A DNA stretch of 64,000 nt from Sorangium cellulosum So0157-2 (GCF_000418325.1 NC_021658.1:3672001-3736000), one strand, 5' to 3'. Positions 51,019 to 60,629 are shown, counted from the stretch's first letter. A program made the numbers and translations. Notes: generated by a model from the sequence alone, not told the origin.

Positions 51019-53943
51019 CTACGGATAGCTGACCGTGATCTCGGCGAGGAACGTCCTGCCGTTCTGCCGGCTCGTGGACGAGAGGTAGGTCTCCGCGGCC
51101 GGGTAGTCGTACCGCGTGTCCATCGCGTTGTAGAGGCCGAGCACGTAGCGCGCGTGAAAGCGCTGGAGCTCGCCCGACACCGTGAGATCCGCGACGATGG
51201 CGCCCCGGGTCTCGCCGCCCGCGCTGCGGGAGATCCGCCGGGGCGCCTCCAGGTTGATCCGCAGCCCGGCGGCGGCGAGCCGCTCCACCACCGGGACGAC
51301 GCCGCGGAACGAGGCGAGGTGCTCCGGGGCGTTGATGAGGCGCCCTCCGCCCCCTCGCCCCCCTCGCTGGGCGCGCTGATAGCCGTACATCGCCGCGAGC
51401 ATCCAGCCTTGCCGCCACTCGCGGCGGAGCTCGACGTCGCCCCCCACGACGAACGCATTTCGCTTGCTGTTCGCGTAACGCTGCAGCCCGTCGTGCTCCT
51501 CGAGGGAGATCCCGCCCGACAGCAGGCTCGCGTGGACGGCGCCGAGCGCGATCCAGGCGTCGCCGATGCGCTGCGTGTACTCGACCTCGGCGGAATGGAG
51601 CGACTCCGGCTCGAGCGTGAGGCCCGCCGCGGGGTCGACGGCCGGCACCTGCGTCTCGCCGTCCTCGTAGTACTGCTCGGAGACGCTCGGCGCGCGGAAG
51701 GCGCTCCCGCCCATGATCTTCAGCACGCCTCCGGGCCCGGGCCGGAAGATGACCGCGGCGCGCGGGACGAAGATGGGCCCGAACGTGCTGTAGACGTCCA
51801 GGCGCGCGCCCGCCGAGAAGCGCACCCAGGGCGCGGGCGAGCCGTCGAGGATGAGGTAGCCGGCGCCGAAGCCGAACGGCTCGCGCTTCGTGCGGACGCG
51901 CCCGTCCGCGAAGACGCCGCGCAGCGTCGCCTCGGGGTGCCCCTGGACCTCGCCGCCCCCGGTGACCCGGAGCCCGGCGAGCGGCGTCCACGCCGCCCGG
52001 AGCTCGGCGCCCAGCCAGGTGCCGTGCTGCTGCTCGAAGACCGTCGCCTCGTCGAACCGGTAGACCCCGCGCCAGACGAAGCGGTTCACGTGGCCGCGCG
52101 CCATGAGCTGCAGGTCGGGCGCGGGCCGCGGCTCGTAGCGCACCTCGGCCATCATGTGCGCGTCGTCGTAGGTCGTCCCCAGGTCGTTGAGCCGCGTGCC
52201 CACGTAGCCGGTCGGGATGCGCTGCTCGCGCGTGTGGTACATCCACTGCGCCGTGAACGGCCCGTACCAGGCGCGCCCGGAGGTGCCGCCGGCCCGGAAC
52301 GTCTCGGCGCGCTCGGCGATCGGCGCGGGCGGGCCGCCCCGGGGGTCCCGCAGGGCCACCGGCACGTCGAACCCGTCGGAGCGGGCGCCGGTGACGCTCG
52401 CCCGCACGCCCGCGTCCCGGCCAGCGTTGACGTGGAACCCGGCGCGCGCGTGGGCCACGCCGTCGTAGTAGGTGCCGGCCGCCACGTGCGCGCCCGTGGG
52501 CTCGTCGCGGCCGCGCGGCACGAGGTTGACGATGCCGGAGAGGGCGCCCGTGCCGTAGAGCAGCGAGCCCGGGCCGCGGACGACCTCGATGTGGTCCACG
52601 TCGTGGAGGTCGTCGCGCGCGTCCGAGCCCACGAACGAGGCGTTGAGGACGTTGTCGTTCGTCGAGTGCCCGTCGGAGAGGACGAGGAGCCGGTTGCCGT
52701 AGTCGAGCGGCTCGCCGAGCCCGCGGATCCCGGCCGAGTAGACAACGTGGTCGTTCGAGAGGTAGACGCCGCGCGTGCCGCGCAGCGCCTCGGCGATGGT
52801 CGGGTACCCGAACGCGCGCAGCTCCTGCTGCTCGATGACGCTGATGGAGGCGGGCGCGTCCTCGACCCGCTCGAGGACGCGCGAGGCCGACGACACCTCG
52901 CGGATCGGCTCCAGCGTGAGATCGCGCAGCGCCGCCTGCTGGCCGGCCGCGACCTCGATCGTCCGCTCGACGGGCGCGAAGCCGCGCAGGCTGACGCGCA
53001 CCCGGCGCCGGCCCACGGGGACGCCCTGGATGACGGACGGCGTGAAGCCCATCGGCCGGCCGTCGATCTCGACGAGGGCGTCGGGCTCGCTGGCGCGCAC
53101 GAGGATCGAGCCCGTGAGCGGGGTGAGCGTCGCCGTGATCGGCACGGTCTCGTGCGCGGCGACGGTCAGCGGCTGCGGCGCCGCCTGGTAGCCGGCGCGC
53201 GAGAAATAGAGCACGTGGCGGCCCGGCGGCAGGTCGAGGTCGCAGGGCGCGGCGCAGGCGGGCGGCGCGCCCTCGTTGTCGACGTGGACCGTGGCCTCGC
53301 TCGCGCCGCGCACGTCCACCCGGACCGTGCCCACGATGCGGCGGAGCACGAGGAGCACCTCCTTGGTCTGCCCGAGCTTCACCGCGGCGTCCTCGACCGC
53401 CACGGGCTCGTAGCCCGCGAGCTCGACGAGGATCCGGTAGCGGCCCTCGGCCAGGGCGAGCCGGCGCGGCGCCGTGCCGCGGGCGCCGAGGTCCTTGCGA
53501 TCGACGTAGATGGTGGCCCCCGGCGGCGACGTGACGATCTGCAGCACGGCGACGCGCGGCGCGATCCGCTCGAGCGCGGCCTGCGCGTCGGCGACGATCT
53601 CCGGGTCGGTCTCGCCCTCGAGCGCGTCGTCGTAGTACCGGTGCGCGTCCGCGAAGCGGCCCAGCTCCTCGTAGGTGAGCGCGATGTTGAAGACGACGTT
53701 GCGGTTCGGCACGAGCCGGTTGGACGCGAGGAAATGCTCGAGGGCCGCGCGGAACTGCCCCTTCTTGTAGCTGTCGCGGCCGAGCTCGAAGTGGAGGTCG
53801 GCCTCGTCGGCCTGGCCCTCGCCGTCGGCGCGGGCGGCGGGGGCGTGGAGCAGCGCGCCCGCGAGGAGGGGCAGCGCCGCGAGCCAAGACCGGCGAGCGC
53901 GCCGACGAGAGCGCGCGCGCGTGCTCGAGGGCGCGCTCGGCAT
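51019..53943 (-). CDS. TPR/PEGA-domain TonB-dependent outer membrane receptor
   Basis: A 974-residue fusion. A basic start and hydrophobic stretch ending HAPAARADG (about residue 40) form a signal peptide. Residues ~45-125 are TPR-like (DSYKKGQFRAALEHFL, NIALTYEELGRFADAHRYY). Three PEGA-like beta modules follow (TSPPGATIYVDRKDLG, VHVDNEGAPPA, DALVEIDGRPMGFTPSV). A plug domain begins at about 345 (DAPASISVIEQQELRAFGYP, GIRGLGEPLDYGNRLLVL, VVRGPGSLLYGTGALSG), then the beta-barrel to the C terminus, ending FLAEITVSYP. It should be an active-transport or sensing receptor with an added periplasmic N-terminal interaction region. The start is ATG at 53943, five bases from a repeat element that supplies the whole leader. 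Confidence 0.9.
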   Translation of the reverse strand: MPSAPSSTRARSRRRARRSWLAALPLLAGALLHAPAARADGEGQADEADLHFELGRDSYKKGQFRAALEHFLASNRLVPNRNVVFNIALTYEELGRFADAHRYYDDALEGETDPEIVADAQAALERIAPRVAVLQIVTSPPGATIYVDRKDLGARGTAPRRLALAEGRYRILVELAGYEPVAVEDAAVKLGQTKEVLLVLRRIVGTVRVDVRGASEATVHVDNEGAPPACAAPCDLDLPPGRHVLYFSRAGYQAAPQPLTVAAHETVPITATLTPLTGSILVRASEPDALVEIDGRPMGFTPSVIQGVPVGRRRVRVSLRGFAPVERTIEVAAGQQAALRDLTLEPIREVSSASRVLERVEDAPASISVIEQQELRAFGYPTIAEALRGTRGVYLSNDHVVYSAGIRGLGEPLDYGNRLLVLSDGHSTNDNVLNASFVGSDARDDLHDVDHIEVVRGPGSLLYGTGALSGIVNLVPRGRDEPTGAHVAAGTYYDGVAHARAGFHVNAGRDAGVRASVTGARSDGFDVPVALRDPRGGPPAPIAERAETFRAGGTSGRAWYGPFTAQWMYHTREQRIPTGYVGTRLNDLGTTYDDAHMMAEVRYEPRPAPDLQLMARGHVNRFVWRGVYRFDEATVFEQQHGTWLGAELRAAWTPLAGLRVTGGGEVQGHPEATLRGVFADGRVRTKREPFGFGAGYLILDGSPAPWVRFSAGARLDVYSTFGPIFVPRAAVIFRPGPGGVLKIMGGSAFRAPSVSEQYYEDGETQVPAVDPAAGLTLEPESLHSAEVEYTQRIGDAWIALGAVHASLLSGGISLEEHDGLQRYANSKRNAFVVGGDVELRREWRQGWMLAAMYGYQRAQRGGRGGGGRLINAPEHLASFRGVVPVVERLAAAGLRINLEAPRRISRSAGGETRGAIVADLTVSGELQRFHARYVLGLYNAMDTRYDYPAAETYLSSTSRQNGRTFLAEITVSYP

Positions 53944-53947
53944 GCCG

Positions 53948-54138
53948 CTAGTTCCGCCCACCAGGAGCCCGGCCGGGGATCCGGAGGGAGATTTCAACGC
54001 AAAGGCGCAAAGGCGCAAAGGCGCAAGAAGAACAAAATTCATGCATTTTTGCGTCTTTGCGCTCTTTGCGTCTTTGCGTTGAATCTCTCTTCGCCCGCGA
54101 GGCAGAGCCCTGGCGGGATCGCTGCCCCGCGGTACTAG
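53948..54138. repeat. MITE-like palindromic repeat element, copy 2 (inverted relative to copy 1)
   Basis: A 191-bp element with short terminal inverted repeats: CTAGTTCCGC at the left end and, read from the other strand, CTAGTACCGC at the right. The core is the same GGCGCAAA-type hairpin as at 32824-33017 and the flanks match that copy in reverse complement. It fills the gap between the kinase and receptor genes exactly. The kinase stop codon (complement of CTA at 54135-54137) lies in its right end, and the receptor start codon is five bases from its left end. Confidence 0.85.
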
Positions 54139-55949
54139 CGGTGCTCGCGCAGGCGCACCGCCCGCGTCGCCGGCGCGTCGCCGCTGGCCGCCGGCTCGCC
54201 GCCGGTCGTGGGCGCCGCCGGCTCCTCGCCGCCGGCCGCTGGCGGCGCGAGCACGGCGCGCGGGCGCGCGGGCCGCGCCGAGCTCGACGGCGCGAGCGCG
54301 GCGCCGGCCGCAGCGAAGCCGCACGCGCTTTCGTCCGCGGCCGCCGCAGGGGGCGTGAGGATCGCGGACGGCGGGAGGGGCGAGGCCTCGGGCGCCTCGT
54401 CTGCCGCGGGCATCGCCGCCGCCTCGTCCCGCCCCGGCGCGCCCCGCGAGGCCGCTTCGCCGGCGGGCGGCGCGCCCGCGACCTGTGCCGCCCCGCGCCC
54501 CAGCCACGCGAGCGCCGCCGCGCCCCCGAGGAGCACGGCGAGCGCCGCCGCCGCGGGCAAGGCCGCGCTGCGCCGGCCGCGGCGGCGTGCGTCCCCTGCG
54601 GGATCGCGCTCGTGCCGCTCGGACGGCGCCGCCGTGAGCGCCGGCGGCCCGCCGGGGTGCGACGCCATCGCGGCCGACGTGGCGGCGGGGGAGGCGTCGG
54701 GGGGCGGCACGGACGCCGCGGGCGGCACGGACGCCGCGATCGTCGCCGCGGGCGGCACGGACGCCGCGATCGTCACCGCGGGCGGCGCGCCCGCCGCGGG
54801 CGGCACGGACGCCGCGACCGTCGCCGCGGGCGGCGGGTCGACCGCGGACGGCTGCGTGGGCGGCGCCGACCCCCGCCCCCGCTCGGCCACGACGCACCAC
54901 GACCCCGGCGCAGCGCCGCGCGACCCGGTCAGGGTCGGGGCATCCTCGTCGACCACCCTCGGGCGGTCCGGCGGCGGCGGCGCGTCCACGGTCTCGTTCC
55001 CCATGGCCCTGCGCAGGATGCGCGCCGCCGTCAGCCGCGCGCGCTCCGACCCCAGCGGCTCGAGCAGCGACACAAGCTCGGCGACCGTCTGCGGGCGGCG
55101 CGACGGGTTCTTCTCCAGGCACATCAGGAGGATGCACTCGAGCTCGACCGGGATCTCGGGCCGGTACGCGCGCGGCGGCACGGGCGGGTCTGTGACGATG
55201 CTGACGAACAGCGCCGAGACGGCCTCGTTCTCGAACGGCAGCCGCCCGGTCAGGAGCTGGTAGAGCGTCATGCCGAGCGCCCAGATGTCGCTGCGGGCGT
55301 CCACGGTCCGGGCGTTGCGGATGTGCTCCGGCGACATGTAGCGGGGAGAGCCGAGCACCACGGAAGAGGCGGTCAGCTTGGCGTTCAGGCCGAGCGCGCC
55401 GGCCTCCGACGCCTTCGAGATGCCGAAATCGAGCACCTTGATCAGGGGCGAGCCGTCCGCGCGGCTCGCCAGGAACAGGTTGCCCGGCTTGAGGTCGCGG
55501 TGGACGATCCCGAGCGCGTGCGCCTCGGCGAGGGCGTCGCAGGCCTCGATCACGTAGCTCACCGCCTGCTCGACCGGCAGCGGGCCCCGCGTCTCCACGA
55601 GCGCCTCCAGATCGATGCCATTCAGGTGCTCCATCACGAAGTAGGGCAGCTCCTCGTCGGTCTGCCCCACATCGATGACGCGCGCGATGTGCTCGCTGGC
55701 GATGGCCGCCGCGGCCTGCGCCTCGCGGAAGAAGCGCTCGAGCGCGCCCGGCGTGGCGCGCCCCTCGGGGAGCAGGAACTTCAGCGCGACGCGGTGGCGG
55801 AGCGAGACGTGGTGCGCCGAGACGACGAGCCCCATGCCGCCGCGCCCGAGCACGCGCTCCACGCGGTACTTGCCGCCGATGATGTCCCCGACCCGGGGAA
55901 TCCTGCGCGACGGAGCCGGTTCCACCGCTTCCCAGCCTGCTTGGGCCAT
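54135..55949 (-). CDS. Hanks-type serine/threonine protein kinase with membrane segment
   Basis: A 604-residue kinase. The catalytic domain (about 25-290) has the glycine loop GRGGMG, the ATP-binding Lys in VALKFLL (residue 57), the catalytic loop HRDLKPGN, the DFG motif in KVLDFGISKA and SPRYMSPEHI. A Pro/Ala-rich linker with repeated PPAATIAASVPPAA blocks (about 370-430) leads to one hydrophobic segment ([21 protein letters not shown], about 460-485), then a low-complexity tail. It is probably a single-pass membrane signalling kinase. The start is ATG at 55949 (MAQAGWEAVEPAPSRRIPRV). The stop codon is provided by the adjoining repeat, so the original C terminus may have been altered. Confidence 0.92.
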   Translation of the reverse strand: MAQAGWEAVEPAPSRRIPRVGDIIGGKYRVERVLGRGGMGLVVSAHHVSLRHRVALKFLLPEGRATPGALERFFREAQAAAAIASEHIARVIDVGQTDEELPYFVMEHLNGIDLEALVETRGPLPVEQAVSYVIEACDALAEAHALGIVHRDLKPGNLFLASRADGSPLIKVLDFGISKASEAGALGLNAKLTASSVVLGSPRYMSPEHIRNARTVDARSDIWALGMTLYQLLTGRLPFENEAVSALFVSIVTDPPVPPRAYRPEIPVELECILLMCLEKNPSRRPQTVAELVSLLEPLGSERARLTAARILRRAMGNETVDAPPPPDRPRVVDEDAPTLTGSRGAAPGSWCVVAERGRGSAPPTQPSAVDPPPAATVAASVPPAAGAPPAVTIAASVPPAATIAASVPPAASVPPPDASPAATSAAMASHPGGPPALTAAPSERHERDPAGDARRRGRRSAALPAAAALAVLLGGAAALAWLGRGAAQVAGAPPAGEAASRGAPGRDEAAAMPAADEAPEASPLPPSAILTPPAAAADESACGFAAAGAALAPSSSARPARPRAVLAPPAAGGEEPAAPTTGGEPAASGDAPATRAVRLREHR

Positions 55950-56246
55950 CGACCGATGAGTATACACCAGCACCCCCGGGGCCCCGGCAGAATCCTCGCC
56001 CTCGACGTCACCCGCGCCGGCCGCGCCGGCGCCGTGTGCGACACGCACGCTTCCAGCCCCACCTGCGGAGTGCGACGCGCTGCGCGCGGGCGCGCGCGCC
56101 TCGCCGGCGGCGATCCGGATCTCGGCATGTCCGCGCGGCCAGGAGCGCCGCGCCTGGCTTCGGCTGGAGGAGGGGCGCGGCGCGTTGCTATGCTGTCGGT
56201 CGGTCACCCCACGAAGCACCCACGAGTCACCCCACGAGGTCTCATC

Positions 56247-56681
56247 GTGCACGATTTCACCGTGACAGGCCCGCTCGTCGGCGGGGCGCTCATCGGCCTC
56301 AGCGCGTCGCTCCTCCTCTTGTTCAACGGGAGGGTCGCCGGCGTCAGCGGCATCTTCGGCGGGCTCCTCTTCCGCGAGCGGGGCGACACCGCCTGGCGCG
56401 CGGCGTTCGTCGCGGGCCTCCTCCTCGGCGGCCTCGCCCTCGCCGCCGCGCATCCCGCCGCCTTTCCGCCGGCGGGCGGCGGCCGCTCGCTCGGCCTCCT
56501 GGTCGCCGCGGGGCTGCTCGTCGGCCTCGGCGCGCGGCTCGGCAACGGGTGCACGAGCGGCCATGGCGTCTGCGGCCTCAGCCGCCTGTCGCTCCGCTCT
56601 CTCGTCGCCACCATGACGTTCATGGCGACCGCGGCCGTCACCGTGTACGTCAGCCTTCATGGGCTCGGAGCGGCGCGATGA
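56247..56681 (+). CDS. YeeE/YedE-family membrane transporter, N-terminal half protein
   Basis: A 144-residue membrane protein with about four segments, corresponding to the first half of YeeE/YedE sulfur-compound transporters. It contains [12 protein letters not shown] and the Cys motif [17 protein letters not shown], conserved in thiosulfate-type carriers. The start chosen is GTG at 56247 with GAGG upstream, giving [17 protein letters not shown]; an ATG at 56190 in frame is the alternative. It is coupled to the next gene by a four-base overlap (ATGA). The likely substrate is thiosulfate or another sulfur species, by family. Confidence 0.85.
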   Translation: MHDFTVTGPLVGGALIGLSASLLLLFNGRVAGVSGIFGGLLFRERGDTAWRAAFVAGLLLGGLALAAAHPAAFPPAGGGRSLGLLVAAGLLVGLGARLGNGCTSGHGVCGLSRLSLRSLVATMTFMATAAVTVYVSLHGLGAAR

Positions 56682-57169
56682 AGCAGATCGCGCTCGCGCT
56701 GATCGCCGGCGCGCTGTTCGCCGTCGGGCTCGGCGTCTCCGGCATGACCCAGCCGTCCAAGGTCGTCGGCTTCCTCGACGTCGCCGGCGGCTGGGACCCG
56801 AGCCTCGCGTTCGTGATGGCGGGGGCGATCTCGGTGCACTTCCTCGCCTATCGCCTCCTTCGCCGGCAGCAGCGCGCCGCCTCCGAGGGCGCCCCCCGCT
56901 TTCCCCTCCTGGCCGATCGCCTGTCCCTGCCGACCCGCACCGGCGTCGACGCGCGCCTGCTCGGCGGCGCCGCGATCTTCGGCGTCGGCTGGGGGCTGGC
57001 CGGCTATTGCCCCGGGCCGGCGCTCGTCTCGCTCGCGTCCGGCTCCGGCGCCGTCCTCGCCTTCGTCCTGGCAATGGCGGCCGGGATGGCGATCGCGCAT
57101 TTCGCCGCCGCGCCGAGGAGGGCGCCGGCGGACACGGCGACGGCGGGCCCCACGGCGCGCGACCCGTGA
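56678..57169 (+). CDS. YeeE/YedE-family membrane transporter, C-terminal half protein (DUF6691-like)
   Basis: A 163-residue membrane protein that complements the preceding one. It has GVSGMTQPSKVVGFLDVAGGWDP and, near the end, GWGLAGYCPGPALVSLASG with the conserved Cys. Splitting of YeeE into two short proteins is known in several bacteria. The ATG at 56678 overlaps the previous stop by four bases. Confidence 0.87.
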   Translation: MKQIALALIAGALFAVGLGVSGMTQPSKVVGFLDVAGGWDPSLAFVMAGAISVHFLAYRLLRRQQRAASEGAPRFPLLADRLSLPTRTGVDARLLGGAAIFGVGWGLAGYCPGPALVSLASGSGAVLAFVLAMAAGMAIAHFAAAPRRAPADTATAGPTARDP

Positions 57170-57444
57170 CCCGTCGCGCCCGAGGCCCGACGGCTTGAGC
57201 CGCCGCGCGCGGCTCGCGAGGCGGGCGGCGTGGGCGCTGCGCAGCGCCGCGCGCGCCTACCGCGAGCCGGAGGGCGATCACGGCACGATCTCGACGTGAC
57301 GGTGGTGCGCGCTCCAGGCAATTGCCTTGCGGCGAACGCCCCCGCGATGTAATGCTCCTCTCCCAATGCTTGATGCTGGCCGCGGTCCGCCGCGGGCTGG
57401 TGGACGAGCATCATCGGCCTTTACCAACGCTGGGAGAGCGAGCC

Positions 57445-58827
57445 ATGAAGCTTTCATTCGGCCCCTTTCTGGGGGCGACGGTTTCCCTTTGTCTATTATC
57501 CGCCTGCGCCGAGCACGTCGACTCGACCGAGCTCGAGGCCGCCGAGGCCGCCGCCGAGACCGACACCGAGGCGGCCCTCGAGGCGGCGAGCGACGAGCAG
57601 CCCTTCGAGGTCTGGGCCATCGACCAGTCCGACACGAACGGGCTGACGTACGGCGGCACGCTCTACATTTACGATGGACAGGCGCTCTCGACCGGCCGCG
57701 GGGTCACGCCGGCCGTCGCGGAGGTCATCGACCTCGGGGGCGACACCGCGTCGCTGTGCTTCGACCAGACCGGCGCCAACCCGGTCCGGCCGCACATGCT
57801 CTTGTTCAACGCCGGGCACACCCACGCGGTGCTGTCCTTCGTGGCGAGCGGCCACGTCGTGATCTTCGATGCCGCGACCCGCGCGCCGGTCGCGTGCCTC
57901 CGCGCGTCGCAGGGCGCGGACGGGGCGCGGCAGGCGCACGCCGCGGTGCCGGCGCCGGACGACTCGTACATCCTGGTGGCCAACCAGAACGGCAAGCTGC
58001 TCGAGCGCATCTCGACCGATTACGCCACGGGCACCTTCGCGTGGGACACCGCCGCGAAGCTCAACCTGGCCACGTGCGTCGCGCCGAGCGGCGATCCCTG
58101 CCAGTTCCCGGGCATCCGGCCCGACAACGCGCCCATTTGCCCGATCATCGACCGAGCGGGCGCCTACGGCTTCATCACATTGCGCGGAGGGGGCCTGTTC
58201 GTGGTCGACCCCGCGGCGACGCCGATCCAGATCGTGGGCGAGTACAACGTGGGCGCCGTGCACGGGAACGGGTGCGGCGGGGTCGAGGCCGGCGGCTCGA
58301 TGTTCATCAACTCCGGCGGGGGGACGGCGGCGAACCTCGATCAGTTCGACGTGTACCGATTCCCGCTCACCGGCTATGCGCCGACGAACCCGGTCAACAC
58401 CCCGGCGCCCCAGGTGGTGTTCACCGACGGCTCCGCGGACCGCGACGCCCACGGCATGCTGCTGACGAAGCGCGGCCGCACCATCTGGGCGCTGGACCGG
58501 GTCCAGGGCGTGGCCGAGGTCTTCAACGTGAACACGAACGCGCACGTGGCCACCGTCGACCTGAAGGGCCCGCTGTCGAGCGATCCTGCGCCGGATCTCA
58601 TGGACCTGTCGCCGTCGGGCACCCGCATCTTCGTGACCCTGCGCGGCCCGACGCCGCTGAGCGGCGATCCGCACGCGTCGGTGGGCAGCACGCCCGGGGT
58701 CGGCGTCGTCCAGGTCACCCGCGGCGGGAAGCGCGGCAAGCTCAAGCGCATCACGCCGATCACCAACATCGACGCTGGCGGCGTGCAGCGGGCCGACCCG
58801 CACGCGATCCGGGTGCGCCTGCTCTGA
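57445..58827 (+). CDS. Beta-propeller-like lipoprotein
   Basis: A 460-residue predicted lipoprotein. The signal peptide ends VSLCLLSAC, followed by a Glu/Ala-rich acidic stretch of about 35 residues. The main part shows repeated blades such as LLFNAGHTHAVLSFVASGHV, DSYILVANQNGKLLERI and DLMDLSPSGTRIFVTLRGP, as in YVTN/lactonase-like propellers. GGGAGAG precedes the ATG at 57445. It is probably on the outside of the membrane. No catalytic residue can be named and no operon partner is apparent. Confidence 0.78.
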   Translation: MKLSFGPFLGATVSLCLLSACAEHVDSTELEAAEAAAETDTEAALEAASDEQPFEVWAIDQSDTNGLTYGGTLYIYDGQALSTGRGVTPAVAEVIDLGGDTASLCFDQTGANPVRPHMLLFNAGHTHAVLSFVASGHVVIFDAATRAPVACLRASQGADGARQAHAAVPAPDDSYILVANQNGKLLERISTDYATGTFAWDTAAKLNLATCVAPSGDPCQFPGIRPDNAPICPIIDRAGAYGFITLRGGGLFVVDPAATPIQIVGEYNVGAVHGNGCGGVEAGGSMFINSGGGTAANLDQFDVYRFPLTGYAPTNPVNTPAPQVVFTDGSADRDAHGMLLTKRGRTIWALDRVQGVAEVFNVNTNAHVATVDLKGPLSSDPAPDLMDLSPSGTRIFVTLRGPTPLSGDPHASVGSTPGVGVVQVTRGGKRGKLKRITPITNIDAGGVQRADPHAIRVRLL

Positions 58828-59056
58828 GCGCGCCGCGGCGGGGGAGGCGAGGGGGGCTGCTCGCGCCGAGATGGGCGCGGGCGGCCCCGCGTGGCTTGTT
58901 GAGAGCTTCCTGAGTTCAATGAGCTGCGAAGCCCGACCGCTGACACACCGTGCGTCGTCCCTCGTCCCCGTCTTCCGTCTTCCGTGCTCGTCCTTCGTGC
59001 GCGTGCGCGATTCCCCGACGGAAGACGCCCGCCACGTTCCTAGGAGGCCTGGATCC

Positions 59057-60577
59057 ATGGGCCGCGTGCAGGTAATCCAGGTAAACCGAGTGGCGTTGAT
59101 GGGCGCCGCGGCGACGGCGCTGATGCACCTGCCATTCTTGCGCGGATACGGCTACTTCCGCGATGAGCTCTATTATCTGGCCTGCGCTCGGGAGCTCGAC
59201 TTCGGCTACGTCGACCATCCGCCGCTCTCGATTGCGCTTTTGTGGCTCGTGCGCCGCACGCTGGGCGAATCGGTGGTCGCCCTGCGATGGGTGCCCGCGC
59301 TGGCGCATGCGCTCACGGTAGCGATCGCGGCGTGTACGGCGCGCGCGCTGGGGGGCGGGCGCGCGGCGCAGGTGCTCGCGATGCTGGCGACCGCGCTCGC
59401 GCCCGTGTACCTCGGGCTCAGCTCATTTTACTCGATGAACGCGCTGGATTTGGCGCTCTGGGGCGCCAGCACGTTGTTCCTCGTGCGCGTGCTTCAAGAG
59501 GACGACTCCAAGTCTTGGGTGGCGCTCGGGGCGACGCTCGGGCTGGCGCTGCTCAACAAGCTCGGCGCGCTCTGGTTGATAGCGGGCATGGGCGGCGGTC
59601 TCCTGTTGACGCGCCGAGATCTGCTGCGGACACGCGCGCCTTGGCTGACCCTGCTGGGCGCGCTGGCGTGCGGCGCGCCGTACCTGCTATGGCAAATGAA
59701 GCACGGCTGGCCCACGGTCGCGTTCTTGCGAGGGGCCACCCAGTCGAAGATGGCGGAGGTGTCCTGGGCTGGCTTCCTGTTCGGGCAAATCGAGATGATG
59801 CATCCGCTGGTCGCGCCGATCTGGCTGGCCGGGCTCGGTTATCTCGCGATCGCTTCACGCGGCCGGCTGCGTCCGGTGCCCATCGCGTATCTGGCGATGT
59901 TTGCGCTGCTCGCCCTGAGCGGAAAGAGCCGCGCGAGCTACCTGGCTCCGTATTACACGGTGTTGCTCGCGGCGGGCTCGGTCGCCGTCGACGGTCTCCG
60001 CCGTCGCTGGGTGAGGCCGCTGGTCATCGTCGTGGTCGCGCTCGGCGGGGTCGCGACGGCGCCCCTGGCGTTGCCGATCTTGCCGGTGCACCGCTATCTG
60101 GCGTACGCGAGAGCTCTCGGCGTCGCCCCGGCCACCGAAGAAAAGAAGCACGTGGGAGCGCTCCCGCAGCTGTACGCGGACATGCACGGCTGGGACGCGG
60201 TGGTCGCGGCGGTCGCCCGAGCTTACGCCACGCTCGAGCCCGAAGAACGCTCGCAGGCCGGCATCTTCACGGCCAACTACGGCGAGGCCGGCGCCGTCGA
60301 CCTGCTGGGGCCGAGCCGAGGCTTGCCGCGGGCCATCAGCGGTCACAACAATTATGGACTTTGGGGGCCGCGCGGTGTGCGCGGAGACGTGCTTTTGGCC
60401 GTCGTCTCTCCGCGCGATCGAGGGCGGCTCGATGCGCTCTTTGAAGAGGTCACGCCGGTCACTCCATTGAGCTGCGGATTGTGCATGCCTTATGAGGCGG
60501 AGTCCTGGGTGTACCGCTGCCGGAAACCCCGCGTGTCCCTGGCGGCCGCTTGGCCGAGCCTGATCCATTACGATTGA
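59057..60577 (+). CDS. Membrane glycosyltransferase, PMT/ArnT-like (GT39/GT83)
   Basis: A 506-residue polytopic membrane protein. The first periplasmic loop carries the acidic motif GYFRDELYYLACARELDFGYVDHPPLS, with the DE pair typical of dolichyl/undecaprenyl-phosphate-mannose-type transferases. Many hydrophobic segments follow up to about residue 360, then a soluble tail with FTANYGEAGAVDLLG and HNNYGLWGPRG. Such enzymes move a sugar from a lipid carrier to a protein or lipid on the outer face of the membrane. TAGGAGG at 59041-59047 lies nine bases before the ATG at 59057 (MGRVQVIQVNRVALMGAAAT). Confidence 0.87.
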   Translation: MGRVQVIQVNRVALMGAAATALMHLPFLRGYGYFRDELYYLACARELDFGYVDHPPLSIALLWLVRRTLGESVVALRWVPALAHALTVAIAACTARALGGGRAAQVLAMLATALAPVYLGLSSFYSMNALDLALWGASTLFLVRVLQEDDSKSWVALGATLGLALLNKLGALWLIAGMGGGLLLTRRDLLRTRAPWLTLLGALACGAPYLLWQMKHGWPTVAFLRGATQSKMAEVSWAGFLFGQIEMMHPLVAPIWLAGLGYLAIASRGRLRPVPIAYLAMFALLALSGKSRASYLAPYYTVLLAAGSVAVDGLRRRWVRPLVIVVVALGGVATAPLALPILPVHRYLAYARALGVAPATEEKKHVGALPQLYADMHGWDAVVAAVARAYATLEPEERSQAGIFTANYGEAGAVDLLGPSRGLPRAISGHNNYGLWGPRGVRGDVLLAVVSPRDRGRLDALFEEVTPVTPLSCGLCMPYEAESWVYRCRKPRVSLAAAWPSLIHYD

Positions 60578-60629
60578 GCGGCGTTTTTCTTGTTTTGTGT
60601 GAGTGCTTCAAGATGAGGATTCATAGCTG

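Noticed and set aside
51019-55137. A single 1,372-codon minus-strand frame joining the receptor to upstream sequence
   Set aside because: The frame is open through the repeat and the kinase gene by chance; a signal peptide begins at the ATG at 53943 and the upstream part is out of frame with the kinase.
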